Source: JANOBJ01 sp031411575 (GTDB lineage: Bacteria > Pseudomonadota > Gammaproteobacteria > Burkholderiales > Burkholderiaceae_C). Taken from it: 5,772 nucleotides of DNA. The position numbers and the translations under genes are program-made. Where the stretch lies: the NCBI GenBank assembly GCA_031411575.1, contig JANOBJ010000226.1, forward strand, positions 1-5,772. The letters run 5' to 3'. This document shows positions 1 to 5,101 of this stretch, piece after piece; position 1 is the first letter of the stretch; each line of letters opens with the position of its first letter. Under the pieces are notes generated by a model, which had not been told where the DNA came from, did not search any database, and saw only the letters and a list, made by a program, of their open reading frames with translations.

Positions 1-141
1 GTCACCGCCGAGCCGCGCGGTCGCAACCTGATTTATCGGGCCGAGTTTGGGCGCATGAATGCCCTGCTTGGCTACCTCACCGAGCACTGCTGCCAGGGCG
101 CCGCCTGCGAGGTTGATGCTGCGGCCTGCGCGCCCTGTTGA
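1..141 (+). CDS. arsR: ArsR-family arsenic-responsive repressor, C-terminal fragment
   Basis: Only the last 46 residues are in the window; the start lies upstream. The reading frame opens at base 1 and ends at TGA 139-141. The visible part reads RNLIYRAEFGRMNALLGYLTEHCCQG followed by a short tail, which matches the end of small ArsR/SmtB winged-helix repressors (last dimerisation helix). The tail has five cysteines: a vicinal pair (codons at 88-93), a third at 106-108, and two more near the end (127-129, 136-138). In the Acidithiobacillus ferrooxidans type of ArsR, the As(III) site is built from a vicinal pair plus a third cysteine near the C-terminus, and this arrangement resembles it. The protein would repress the operon until As(III) binds. 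Assignment is supported by the arsI, arsC and channel genes directly downstream on the same strand. The DNA-binding helices and the operator are not visible, so the family call rests on the tail and context. Confidence 0.8.
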   Translation, partial: VTAEPRGRNLIYRAEFGRMNALLGYLTEHCCQGAACEVDAAACAPC

Positions 142-169
142 ATCACCTGCCAACCCCCTTCCCTTTTTC

Positions 170-174
170 AGGAG
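170..174 (+). promoter_or_regulatory. Ribosome binding site of arsI
   Basis: AGGAG sits 5 bases before the ATG at 180. It decides the start of arsI in favour of 180 rather than the in-frame ATG at 138. Confidence 0.75.
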
Positions 175-179
175 TCGCC

Positions 180-707
180 ATGAAACGCTTTCACGTCCAT
201 GTCCATGTAAATGACCTCGGCAATAACATTGCCTTCTACAGCGCCATGTTCAACCAGCCACCGAGCCGCAGCGAGCCCGACTACGCCAAGTGGATGCTGG
301 CTGACCCGCCCGTCAACTTTGCGATCTCCACCCGTGGCAACGCGCCGGGCGTGGACCATCTGGGCATCCAGGTCGAATCGGCCGACGAGCTGGGCGCCCT
401 CAAGGCCAGCGCGCAGCAGGCCGACATGGCGCTGCAGGACGAGGGCGAGACCACCTGCTGCTATGCGCGCAGCGACAAGTATTGGGTGACCGACCCGCAG
501 GGCATCGCCTGGGAGCAGTTTCACACCCTGGACAGCATTCCGGTGTTCAGTGAAGGCCGAGCGGCGTCCGATACCGCCGGAGCGGTGAAGGCCGAAGTCG
601 TCGAATCCGTTGAAGCCACCGCGTGCTGCGCGCCCGCTGCAACGACCAGCGCCGTGCCGGTCGCCTTCGTGAAGACCCGCCCCGCAGCGGCTAAATCCTG
701 CTGCTGA
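180..707 (+). CDS. arsI: ArsI/CadI-type C-As lyase (VOC superfamily), organoarsenical detoxification
   Basis: This encodes a 175-residue vicinal-oxygen-chelate protein. ArsI enzymes are cytosolic Fe(II)-dependent dioxygenases that cleave the C-As bond of trivalent methyl- and aryl-arsenicals, releasing As(III). The start at 180 is preferred over an in-frame ATG at 138 because AGGAG lies at 170-174 and MKRFHVHVHVNDL matches the family start; the upstream ATG would overlap the arsR stop. Visible residues fit the known site: metal ligand candidates His5, His60 (in VDHLGIQVES) and Glu112 (in AWEQF), plus the substrate-binding pair Cys93-Cys94 with Lys100 in TCCYARSDKYWVTDP. The VOC domain covers about residues 1-120. 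Residues 121-175 are an Ala/Val-rich tail with Cys149-150 and a terminal Cys174-175. The gene follows arsR by 38 bp and precedes arsC by 10 bp, so it is probably co-transcribed. The cadmium-binding relative CadI is the alternative name, but the ars context favours ArsI. Confidence 0.88.
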   Translation: MKRFHVHVHVNDLGNNIAFYSAMFNQPPSRSEPDYAKWMLADPPVNFAISTRGNAPGVDHLGIQVESADELGALKASAQQADMALQDEGETTCCYARSDKYWVTDPQGIAWEQFHTLDSIPVFSEGRAASDTAGAVKAEVVESVEATACCAPAATTSAVPVAFVKTRPAAAKSCC

Positions 708-711
708 GAGG
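706..711 (+). promoter_or_regulatory. Ribosome binding site of arsC
   Basis: GAGAGG lies 6 bases before the arsC ATG at 718 and overlaps the last two bases of the arsI stop codon. This is consistent with translational coupling of the two genes. Confidence 0.6.
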
Positions 712-717
712 CCTGCC

Positions 718-1218
718 ATGAGCGACACCCCCGTCAACGTCCTGTTCCTGTGCACCCACAACTCGGCGCGCAGCATCCTCGCCGAAGCCCTGCTCAACCA
801 CCTGGGCCGGGGCCGCTTCAAGGCGTTTTCCGCCGGCAGCAGCCCTCGGGACCACCAGCAGCCCAACCCGATGGCCCTGCAGGTGCTGCAAACCGCCGGC
901 GTGTCCACGCAAGGCCTGTCCAGCAAAAGCTGGGACGTGTTCGCCCTGCCCGATGCGCCGCATATGGACCTGGTGATCACCGTGTGCGACAACGCGGCGG
1001 GCGAGACCTGTCCCTACTGGCCGGGTCAGCCCGCGACCGCCCACTGGGGCTACCCCGATCCGTCGGCCGTGGAAGGCGCCGACGAGCAGCGGCTGGAGGC
1101 GTTTCGCCAGACGCTACATGCCATCCGGCGGCGGCTGGAGCTGCTGGTCAACCTGCCGATGTCGGGCGTTGACAAACTGATGCTGCAGGCCCAGGCACGG
1201 GACCTCGCCAAGTCATGA
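718..1218 (+). CDS. arsC: Arsenate reductase ArsC, low-molecular-weight phosphatase fold
   Basis: The 166-residue cytosolic enzyme reduces arsenate to arsenite. The N-terminus VNVLFLCTHNSARS carries the CX5R(S) anion-binding loop, with nucleophile Cys12 and Arg18. A second conserved block, VITVCDNAAGETCPYWPGQP, holds Cys90 and Cys97. Their seven-residue spacing is the same as that of the resolving pair in the thioredoxin-coupled staphylococcal enzyme (Cys10/Cys82/Cys89), so a three-cysteine disulfide relay is likely. HWGYPDPS provides the acid-loop Asp114. The protein is about 35 residues longer than the 131-residue plasmid pI258 enzyme, with the excess mainly a helical C-terminus. The glutaredoxin-dependent E. 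coli-type ArsC is a different fold and is excluded by the CX5R loop. The start is supported by GAGAGG six bases upstream. Its stop overlaps the start of the next gene by ATGA. The electron donor is inferred, not shown. Confidence 0.93.
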   Translation: MSDTPVNVLFLCTHNSARSILAEALLNHLGRGRFKAFSAGSSPRDHQQPNPMALQVLQTAGVSTQGLSSKSWDVFALPDAPHMDLVITVCDNAAGETCPYWPGQPATAHWGYPDPSAVEGADEQRLEAFRQTLHAIRRRLELLVNLPMSGVDKLMLQAQARDLAKS

Positions 1219-1928
1219 GCGAAGGGGCAACCCGGCCTGACGCCGTACCCACCGCTTCCCTGCCCCAGCAACTGTTTGCAGAGTTCATCGGCACGGCCAT
1301 GCTGCTGTGCGCCGTGATCGGCTCGGGCATCATGGCCGAGCGGCTGTCGGGCGGCAACACGGGTGTGGCGCTGCTGGCCAACACGCTGGCCACGGTGTTT
1401 GCGTTGTATGTGCTGATCGAAACACTCGGGCCCGTCAGCGGCGCACATTTCAACCCGGTCGTCACGCTCATTTTGATGTCAAAACAGCCAAAGGTCCGCA
1501 TCAAAAGATCATTCTTAGCTATATATTTCATAGCATTCCAGTTGCTGGGCGCGGTGGCCGGCGCGTGGCTCGCGAACGCGATGTTCGGGCTGGAGGTGGT
1601 GCAGTTCTCTGCCAAGGTGCGCGCCGGGCCGGGCCAGTGGCTGGCCGAAGCGGTGGCCACCGCCGGGCTGCTGTTCGTGATCCTGCGCAGCGGTGACGGC
1701 CGGGTGCATGGCAAGGCCAGCGCGCTGGTGGCCTGCTATATCGGCGCGGCCTACTGGTTCACCGCCAGCACCAGCTTTGCCAACCCGGCCGCGGTGCTGG
1801 GCCGCATGATGAGCGACAGCTTTGCCGGCATCGCGCCGGCCAGCGCGCCCGGGTTCGTGCTGGCGCAGTGTGCGGGCGGCCTCGCGGGCGCCTGGGCGGC
1901 GCGGCAGTTCGAGCCGACGCGCGGCTGA
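1215..1928 (+). CDS. Aquaporin/MIP-family channel of ars operon (AqpS-like), probable arsenite exit channel
   Basis: This encodes a 237-residue inner-membrane channel with six predicted membrane segments. Both half-helix motifs are visible: GAHFNPVVTL (Asn80-Pro81-Val82) and SFANPAAVLGR (Asn190-Pro191-Ala192). FAEFIGTAMLLCAVIGSGIMAERL near the N-terminus is typical of the first helix. In most aquaporins an arginine follows the second NPA and narrows the pore; here it is Ala193, suggesting a wider, uncharged pore. In Sinorhizobium meliloti an aquaporin, AqpS, in the ars operon replaces the ArsB pump and lets As(III) made by ArsC leave by diffusion; the same role is inferred here. Start 1215 overlaps the arsC stop (ATGA, 1215-1218), implying coupled translation; there is no clear Shine-Dalgarno. 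Residues about 86-109 come from a markedly AT-rich DNA segment with codons such as AGA, TTA and ATA that are scarce in the neighbouring genes. Glycerol or water transport cannot be ruled out. Confidence 0.87.
   Translation: MSEGATRPDAVPTASLPQQLFAEFIGTAMLLCAVIGSGIMAERLSGGNTGVALLANTLATVFALYVLIETLGPVSGAHFNPVVTLILMSKQPKVRIKRSFLAIYFIAFQLLGAVAGAWLANAMFGLEVVQFSAKVRAGPGQWLAEAVATAGLLFVILRSGDGRVHGKASALVACYIGAAYWFTASTSFANPAAVLGRMMSDSFAGIAPASAPGFVLAQCAGGLAGAWAARQFEPTRG
1468..1538. repeat. AT-rich palindromic repeat-like segment embedded in the aquaporin gene
   Basis: About 70 bp differs sharply from its GC-rich surroundings. It opens with a perfect inverted repeat, TTTTGA-TG-TCAAAA (1471-1484), and closes with a hairpin, GCTAT (1518-1522) / ATAGC (1530-1534). 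Read on the - strand it begins ATGCTATGAAATATATAGCT and ends with GGCTGTTTTGACATCAAAA. From memory this resembles short dispersed repeats in Comamonadaceae genomes that start with a GCTAT..ATAGC hairpin and end near TTTTGA-CTCAAA. That match is recall, not a search. The segment is in frame, supplying ILMSKQPKVRIKRSFLAIYFIAF between the first NPx motif and the third helix. An exact boundary and any target-site duplication cannot be set by eye. Confidence 0.5.
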
Positions 1929-1944
1929 GGTTTCGGGAGCTGGA

Positions 1945-3450
1945 TCAGACAGCGCGAGCCGGTGCGCGCAGGCGCCGCCAGCCCCAGGCGAGCACGGGCC
2001 AGCACAGGATGACGAAGGTGCCAATGGCCAGCCACATCGCGATCGGCCGCGTGAAGAACGTGGCCAGGCTGTCGTCGGACTTGATCATCGATGTGACGAA
2101 GTTCTCCTCGAGCATCTTGCCCAGCACCACGCCCAGGATGGCGGGCGCCACCGGGAAACCGTTTTCTTCCATGACGAAGGCCAGCACGCCGAACAGCAGG
2201 ATCAGCACCACGCCCGAGACCGAGTTGTTGATCGCAAACGCGCCGACGATGCAGAACAGCAGGATCAGCGGCATCAGGATGTTGCGCGCCAGCTTGAGCA
2301 GGCGCGAGGCGATCTTCACCGTCATCCAGCCCAGCGGCAGCATGATCAGGTTGGCCAGGATGAACACGATGAAGATCGCGTAGATATTTTCCGGGTTGTT
2401 GATGAAGATGGTGGGGCCGGGGTTCATGTTCTTCATGTAGAGCACGCCGATCGCAATGGCCGTGATCGAGTCGCCCGGGATGCCGAACACGATGGCCGGA
2501 ATCCAGGCGCCGGCCAGCGCCGAGTTGTTGGCCGCGCCCGACTCGACTATGCCCTCCACGTGCCCGGTGCCAAACTTTTCGGGTTCCTTCGAGAACTTCT
2601 TGCTCATGGCGTACGACATCCACGCCGCCATGTCGGCGCCGGCTCCCGGCTGGATGCCCACCACGGTGCCCAGCGCGCTGCCGCGCACGATGGCCCACGG
2701 GTACTTCACCAGCAGCGCCCACATGCCCGAGAAGATGTTGCCGATCTTCTCGGTCACCAGTTTCAGCGGCGGGTCCATGTTGACCACATAGCGCAACAGC
2801 TCGGAGATGGCGAACATGCCGACCATCATCGGGATCAGTTCCACCCCGCTCATGAGGTCGTTGATGCCAAAGGTGAAGCGCGGGTGCGCGGCCGGGTTCT
2901 CCAGCCCGATGCAGGCCACCATCAGGCCCAGCAGCAGCGACACCAGCGCTTTCAGCGGGCTGGCGTTGCCGATGAACACCGCGCAGGCCAGGCCCAGCAC
3001 CACCAGCCAGAAGTACTCGAACGACGAGAACTTGAGCGCCACCTCGGCCAGCGCTGGCGCGAAGAAGATCATCACCGCCGTGCCGAACAGCCCGCCGATG
3101 GCCGAGAACACCAGCCCGGCACCCAGCGCGGTTTCGGCCTGGCCCTTGAGCGTCATGGCATAGGCTTCGTCGGTGTACGCGGCAGACGCGGGCGTGCCCG
3201 GGATGCGCAGCAATGCGCCCGGAATGTCACCGGAGAAAATCGCCATGGCAGTGGCCGTGACGATGGCCGCGATGGCCGGCACCGGCGGCATGAAGAAGGT
3301 AATCGGCACCAGCAGCGCTGTCGCCATGGTCGCCGTGAGGCCTGGAATCGCCCCGACAAAGAGCCCAAACAGCGCCGAGAAAAAGATCACCATCAGGACA
3401 TACGGGTCCAGCACCATCCCGAGGGCTTGCAGCCATATCGCAGTGGTCAT
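1945..3450 (-). CDS. tctA: Tripartite tricarboxylate transporter large membrane subunit TctA
   Basis: This encodes a 501-residue polytopic inner-membrane protein, the usual size for TctA (about 500). It forms the ion-coupled permease of TTT transporters, importing a carboxylate delivered by the periplasmic TctC. Family blocks are present: GLFVGAIPGLTATMATALLVPITF (about 29-52), GDIPGALLRIPGTPASAAYTDEAYAM (74-99), and EGIVESGAANNSALAGAWIPAIVFGIPG (299-326). There are many hydrophobic helices before and after. The two PG-rich repeats reflect the internal duplication of the family. The usual DGYP after the first PGTPASAA motif is here DEAYAM, a modest divergence. The start ATG at 3450 fits MTTAIWLQAL and has AGGGA five bases upstream; an open frame extends further upstream but overlaps tctB and is not homologous. 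It is the last gene of tctC-tctB-tctA, 8 bp after tctB, and ends 16 bp from the convergent aquaporin stop. The substrate is unknown. Confidence 0.95.
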   Translation of the reverse strand: MTTAIWLQALGMVLDPYVLMVIFFSALFGLFVGAIPGLTATMATALLVPITFFMPPVPAIAAIVTATAMAIFSGDIPGALLRIPGTPASAAYTDEAYAMTLKGQAETALGAGLVFSAIGGLFGTAVMIFFAPALAEVALKFSSFEYFWLVVLGLACAVFIGNASPLKALVSLLLGLMVACIGLENPAAHPRFTFGINDLMSGVELIPMMVGMFAISELLRYVVNMDPPLKLVTEKIGNIFSGMWALLVKYPWAIVRGSALGTVVGIQPGAGADMAAWMSYAMSKKFSKEPEKFGTGHVEGIVESGAANNSALAGAWIPAIVFGIPGDSITAIAIGVLYMKNMNPGPTIFINNPENIYAIFIVFILANLIMLPLGWMTVKIASRLLKLARNILMPLILLFCIVGAFAINNSVSGVVLILLFGVLAFVMEENGFPVAPAILGVVLGKMLEENFVTSMIKSDDSLATFFTRPIAMWLAIGTFVILCWPVLAWGWRRLRAPARAV

Positions 3451-3458
3451 GGCCGTCC

Positions 3459-3935
3459 CTAGAACACGAAGGGCATGAGCCAGCCCCAGGGCAGCGGCAC
3501 GCGCAGGCCCTTGTAGAAGACAAGGAAGATCACCACTGTGGCGAACACCGCCACCGGCAGGATGATCGCCTTGCGCACACCCAGCGCCAAGAACATCACG
3601 CTCAGGATCGCAATCGACGTGGGGATGAACCCCACCGTGTTGGACGCCACGATGTAGAACAGCAGACAGCCAATGGTGACGAGAAAGTTGCGCAGGTGCG
3701 GCCACGACGTCAGCCACGCGCCGGGCGTGATCCAGCGTTCGTGGTGGAGCTTGCTGCGCACGCCACGCCAGATCAGCACCAGCGAACAGCCCAGCATCAG
3801 CACCGCCACCAGCCCGGGAAACGCCCCCGGCCCGATGTTCTGCCCGGGAATCCTGGGGTAGCTCTGGATGGTCCAGAGCACGGCCAGCGACAGGGCCAGC
3901 AGAATCGCGCCGCTGATCGCGTCGTTGAACTTCAT
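3459..3935 (-). CDS. tctB: Tripartite tricarboxylate transporter small membrane subunit TctB
   Basis: This encodes a 158-residue inner-membrane protein, partner of TctA. Hydrophobic segments lie at about residues 6-22, 40-58, 82-99, 101-120 and 122-143. The low-conservation TctB family is recognised by GxGxFP near the second segment (IGPGAFPGLVAVL, 35-46) and by the C-terminal FYKGLRVPLPWG (140-151), where the family typically has an L-x-V-P-L-P-x-G pattern. The start MKFNDAISGAILLALSLAVLW agrees with the family start. There is no clear Shine-Dalgarno. The gene begins 7 bp after the tctC stop, so translation probably depends on coupling. Its exact mechanistic part in TTT transport is poorly defined in the family. 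Identity is secure mainly from its position between tctC and tctA together with these motifs. Confidence 0.92.
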   Translation of the reverse strand: MKFNDAISGAILLALSLAVLWTIQSYPRIPGQNIGPGAFPGLVAVLMLGCSLVLIWRGVRSKLHHERWITPGAWLTSWPHLRNFLVTIGCLLFYIVASNTVGFIPTSIAILSVMFLALGVRKAIILPVAVFATVVIFLVFYKGLRVPLPWGWLMPFVF

Positions 3936-3942
3936 CGACGGC

Positions 3943-4911
3943 TTATTTGGCCAGGCCGAGCGACTTCATCACCACGCCCATGTCGGCGTCGCCCTTGTCC
4001 ATGAAGTCGGCAAAGCCCTTGCCGTCGGCGTAGATCACGCCAAAACCCCGGCCGGCCATGAAGTCCTTGTATTCCTTGCTGTCGTAGATTTTCTTGAGCG
4101 ACGCGCCGAGCTTGGCGGTGATGTCGGCCGGCAGGCCCTTGGGCGCCACCATGCCGCGCCAGGCGCCCATGGTCCAGTTGCTGCCGGTCGCCATCTTGAG
4201 CGTGGGCACGTTCGGGAACAGCGCGGCGGGCTGGGTGGCCATCAGCGCCAGCGGGCGCGCCTTGCCGGCGTCGATCAGCGCGCGCGATTCGGGCAGCGAG
4301 CAGGTCACGAACTCGATGCCGCCGGCCGCCAGATCGGTCATCGCGGGCGCCGCGCCGTTGGACGGCACCCAGGGCGCAGCCGCCGGGTCGACCTTCAGAT
4401 CGGCCAGCATGCCGGCCAGCGCCAGGTGCCAGATGCCGCCCTGCCCGGTGCCCGAGGCCTTGAACTTGCCAGGGTTGGCCTTGACGGCCTTGACCAGGTC
4501 ATCGACCGTCTTGTAAGGCGCATCGGCGCGCACCGTGACGGCCGCCGGGTCGATGTTCATCAGGGCCAGCGGCGTGTAGTCCTTCGGCGTGAGCTGGGTC
4601 AGCCCGGCCCAGTGCATCATGCTGATCTCGACCGTGGCCATGCCCAGCGTGTAGCCATCCGCCAGTGCCGAGGCGATGGCCTGGTGGCCCACGACGCCGT
4701 TGCCACCGGTGCGGTTGACCACGTTGACCGGCTGACCGAGTTCTTTCTCGAGCAGCGTGCCCACAATGCGGGCCGTGGCGTCGGTGCCGCCGCCAGCGCC
4801 CCACGGCACGATCAGCGTGATGGGCCGCTCCGGCCAGGCGGCCTGGGCGCTTCCCAGTGCGAAGGTGGTGGCAAGGGCAGCCAGGATTCGGGTCAGGGTT
4901 CTGCGTTGCAT
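3943..4911 (-). CDS. tctC: Bug-family periplasmic tricarboxylate-binding receptor TctC
   Basis: This encodes a 322-residue secreted solute-binding protein, the usual size for Bug receptors. The signal peptide covers about residues 1-24 (basic MQRRTLTR, a hydrophobic core, then SAQA before AWPERP), with cleavage probably after residue 24. The mature start WPERPITLIVPWGAGGGTDATAR is the Bug hallmark, followed by GGNGVVGHQAIASALADGYTLG (69-90) that forms the ligand-binding loops. The protein would capture a carboxylate in the periplasm and pass it to TctA/TctB. Bug proteins bind varied ligands, including citrate, other dicarboxylates, nicotinate and aromatic acids, so the substrate cannot be read from sequence. 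The start at 4911 is supported by GGAGA six bases upstream. As first gene of the - strand operon it is expressed from the divergent region next to a dehydrogenase gene. No two-component tctD/tctE genes are visible. Confidence 0.94.
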   Translation of the reverse strand: MQRRTLTRILAALATTFALGSAQAAWPERPITLIVPWGAGGGTDATARIVGTLLEKELGQPVNVVNRTGGNGVVGHQAIASALADGYTLGMATVEISMMHWAGLTQLTPKDYTPLALMNIDPAAVTVRADAPYKTVDDLVKAVKANPGKFKASGTGQGGIWHLALAGMLADLKVDPAAAPWVPSNGAAPAMTDLAAGGIEFVTCSLPESRALIDAGKARPLALMATQPAALFPNVPTLKMATGSNWTMGAWRGMVAPKGLPADITAKLGASLKKIYDSKEYKDFMAGRGFGVIYADGKGFADFMDKGDADMGVVMKSLGLAK

Positions 4912-4917
4912 GCGGTG

Positions 4918-4922
4918 TCTCC
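4918..4922 (-). promoter_or_regulatory. Ribosome binding site of tctC
   Basis: On the - strand GGAGA precedes the tctC ATG by six bases (GGAGA-CACCGC-ATG), which confirms the start at 4911. Confidence 0.7.
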
Positions 4923-5012
4923 GATGGGTGGTGGGGATCAGCGCGGGCCTTGCTCTGCGGCGGCTCTGGGCTGGCCGGCGGACAGCGCTGCAATGCCAGC
5001 CCGCTCGCGGAT

Positions 5013-5042
5013 ATCATATGACCAACCCACCGGAATTGGCCA
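5013..5042 (-). promoter_or_regulatory. Candidate sigma-70 promoter of the tctCBA operon
   Basis: Read on the - strand, TATGAT (5018-5013) is a good -10 match in an AT-rich patch of otherwise GC-rich DNA. TGGCCA (5042-5037) lies 18 bases upstream as a weak -35. The -35 abuts the palindrome at 5042-5058, so a bound regulator would interfere with polymerase. This is inferred from position and consensus only, and leaves an untranslated leader of roughly 95 bases. Confidence 0.35.
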
Positions 5043-5058
5043 ACTGGTCAGACCAGTT
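5042..5058. promoter_or_regulatory. Perfect 17-bp palindromic operator, FadR/GntR-type
   Basis: AACTGGTCAGACCAGTT is a perfect inverted repeat with 8-bp arms around one central A. The core TGGTCnGACCA fits the operators of FadR-subfamily GntR regulators (FadR, PdhR and related sites have TGGT-N3-ACCA). It lies between the divergent tctC and dehydrogenase starts, where one dimer could control both. No regulator gene is in the window. An overlapping shorter palindrome, TTGGCCAA, occupies 5036-5043, and TCATATGA is at 5014-5021. The palindrome itself is directly seen; the regulator family is inference. Confidence 0.65.
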
Positions 5059-5086
5059 TCATGAGGGTATGCACCGACTCAACCGC

Positions 5087-5091
5087 AGGAG
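5087..5091 (+). promoter_or_regulatory. Ribosome binding site of the dehydrogenase gene
   Basis: AGGAG lies 10 bases before ATG 5102. It shows that 5102 is the ancestral start even though an in-frame TGA follows four codons later. Confidence 0.6.
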
Positions 5092-5101
5092 ACACCCACC
5101 C

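Noticed and set aside
138..179. ATG 138 as the start of arsI
   Set aside because: It overlaps the arsR stop and adds 14 residues that do not match the family; ATG 180 has AGGAG correctly spaced.
168..992. - strand open frame opposite arsI and arsC
   Set aside because: It is a shadow of two genes with clear catalytic motifs, and its translation has no recognisable domain.
1912..1926. Hairpin AGCCG-ACGCG-CGGCT at the end of the aquaporin gene as a terminator
   Set aside because: The stem is only 5 bp and is followed by just three T residues; it lies inside the coding sequence and is likely chance in GC-rich DNA.
1822..3462. Long + strand open frame (546 codons) opposite tctA
   Set aside because: It is antisense to a clear TctA gene. 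Its product is rich in Arg, His, Gln and Asp with no family resemblance, which is typical of a shadow frame in GC-rich DNA.
3451..3717. Upstream extension of the tctA frame beyond ATG 3450
   Set aside because: The extra residues overlap tctB in another frame and do not resemble TctA; ATG 3450 has a ribosome site and a family-like N-terminus.
3868..5064. Long + strand open frame (398 codons) opposite tctC and tctB
   Set aside because: It is low-complexity Arg/Gly/His-rich antisense to well-supported genes, and it runs through the divergent promoter region without a ribosome site.
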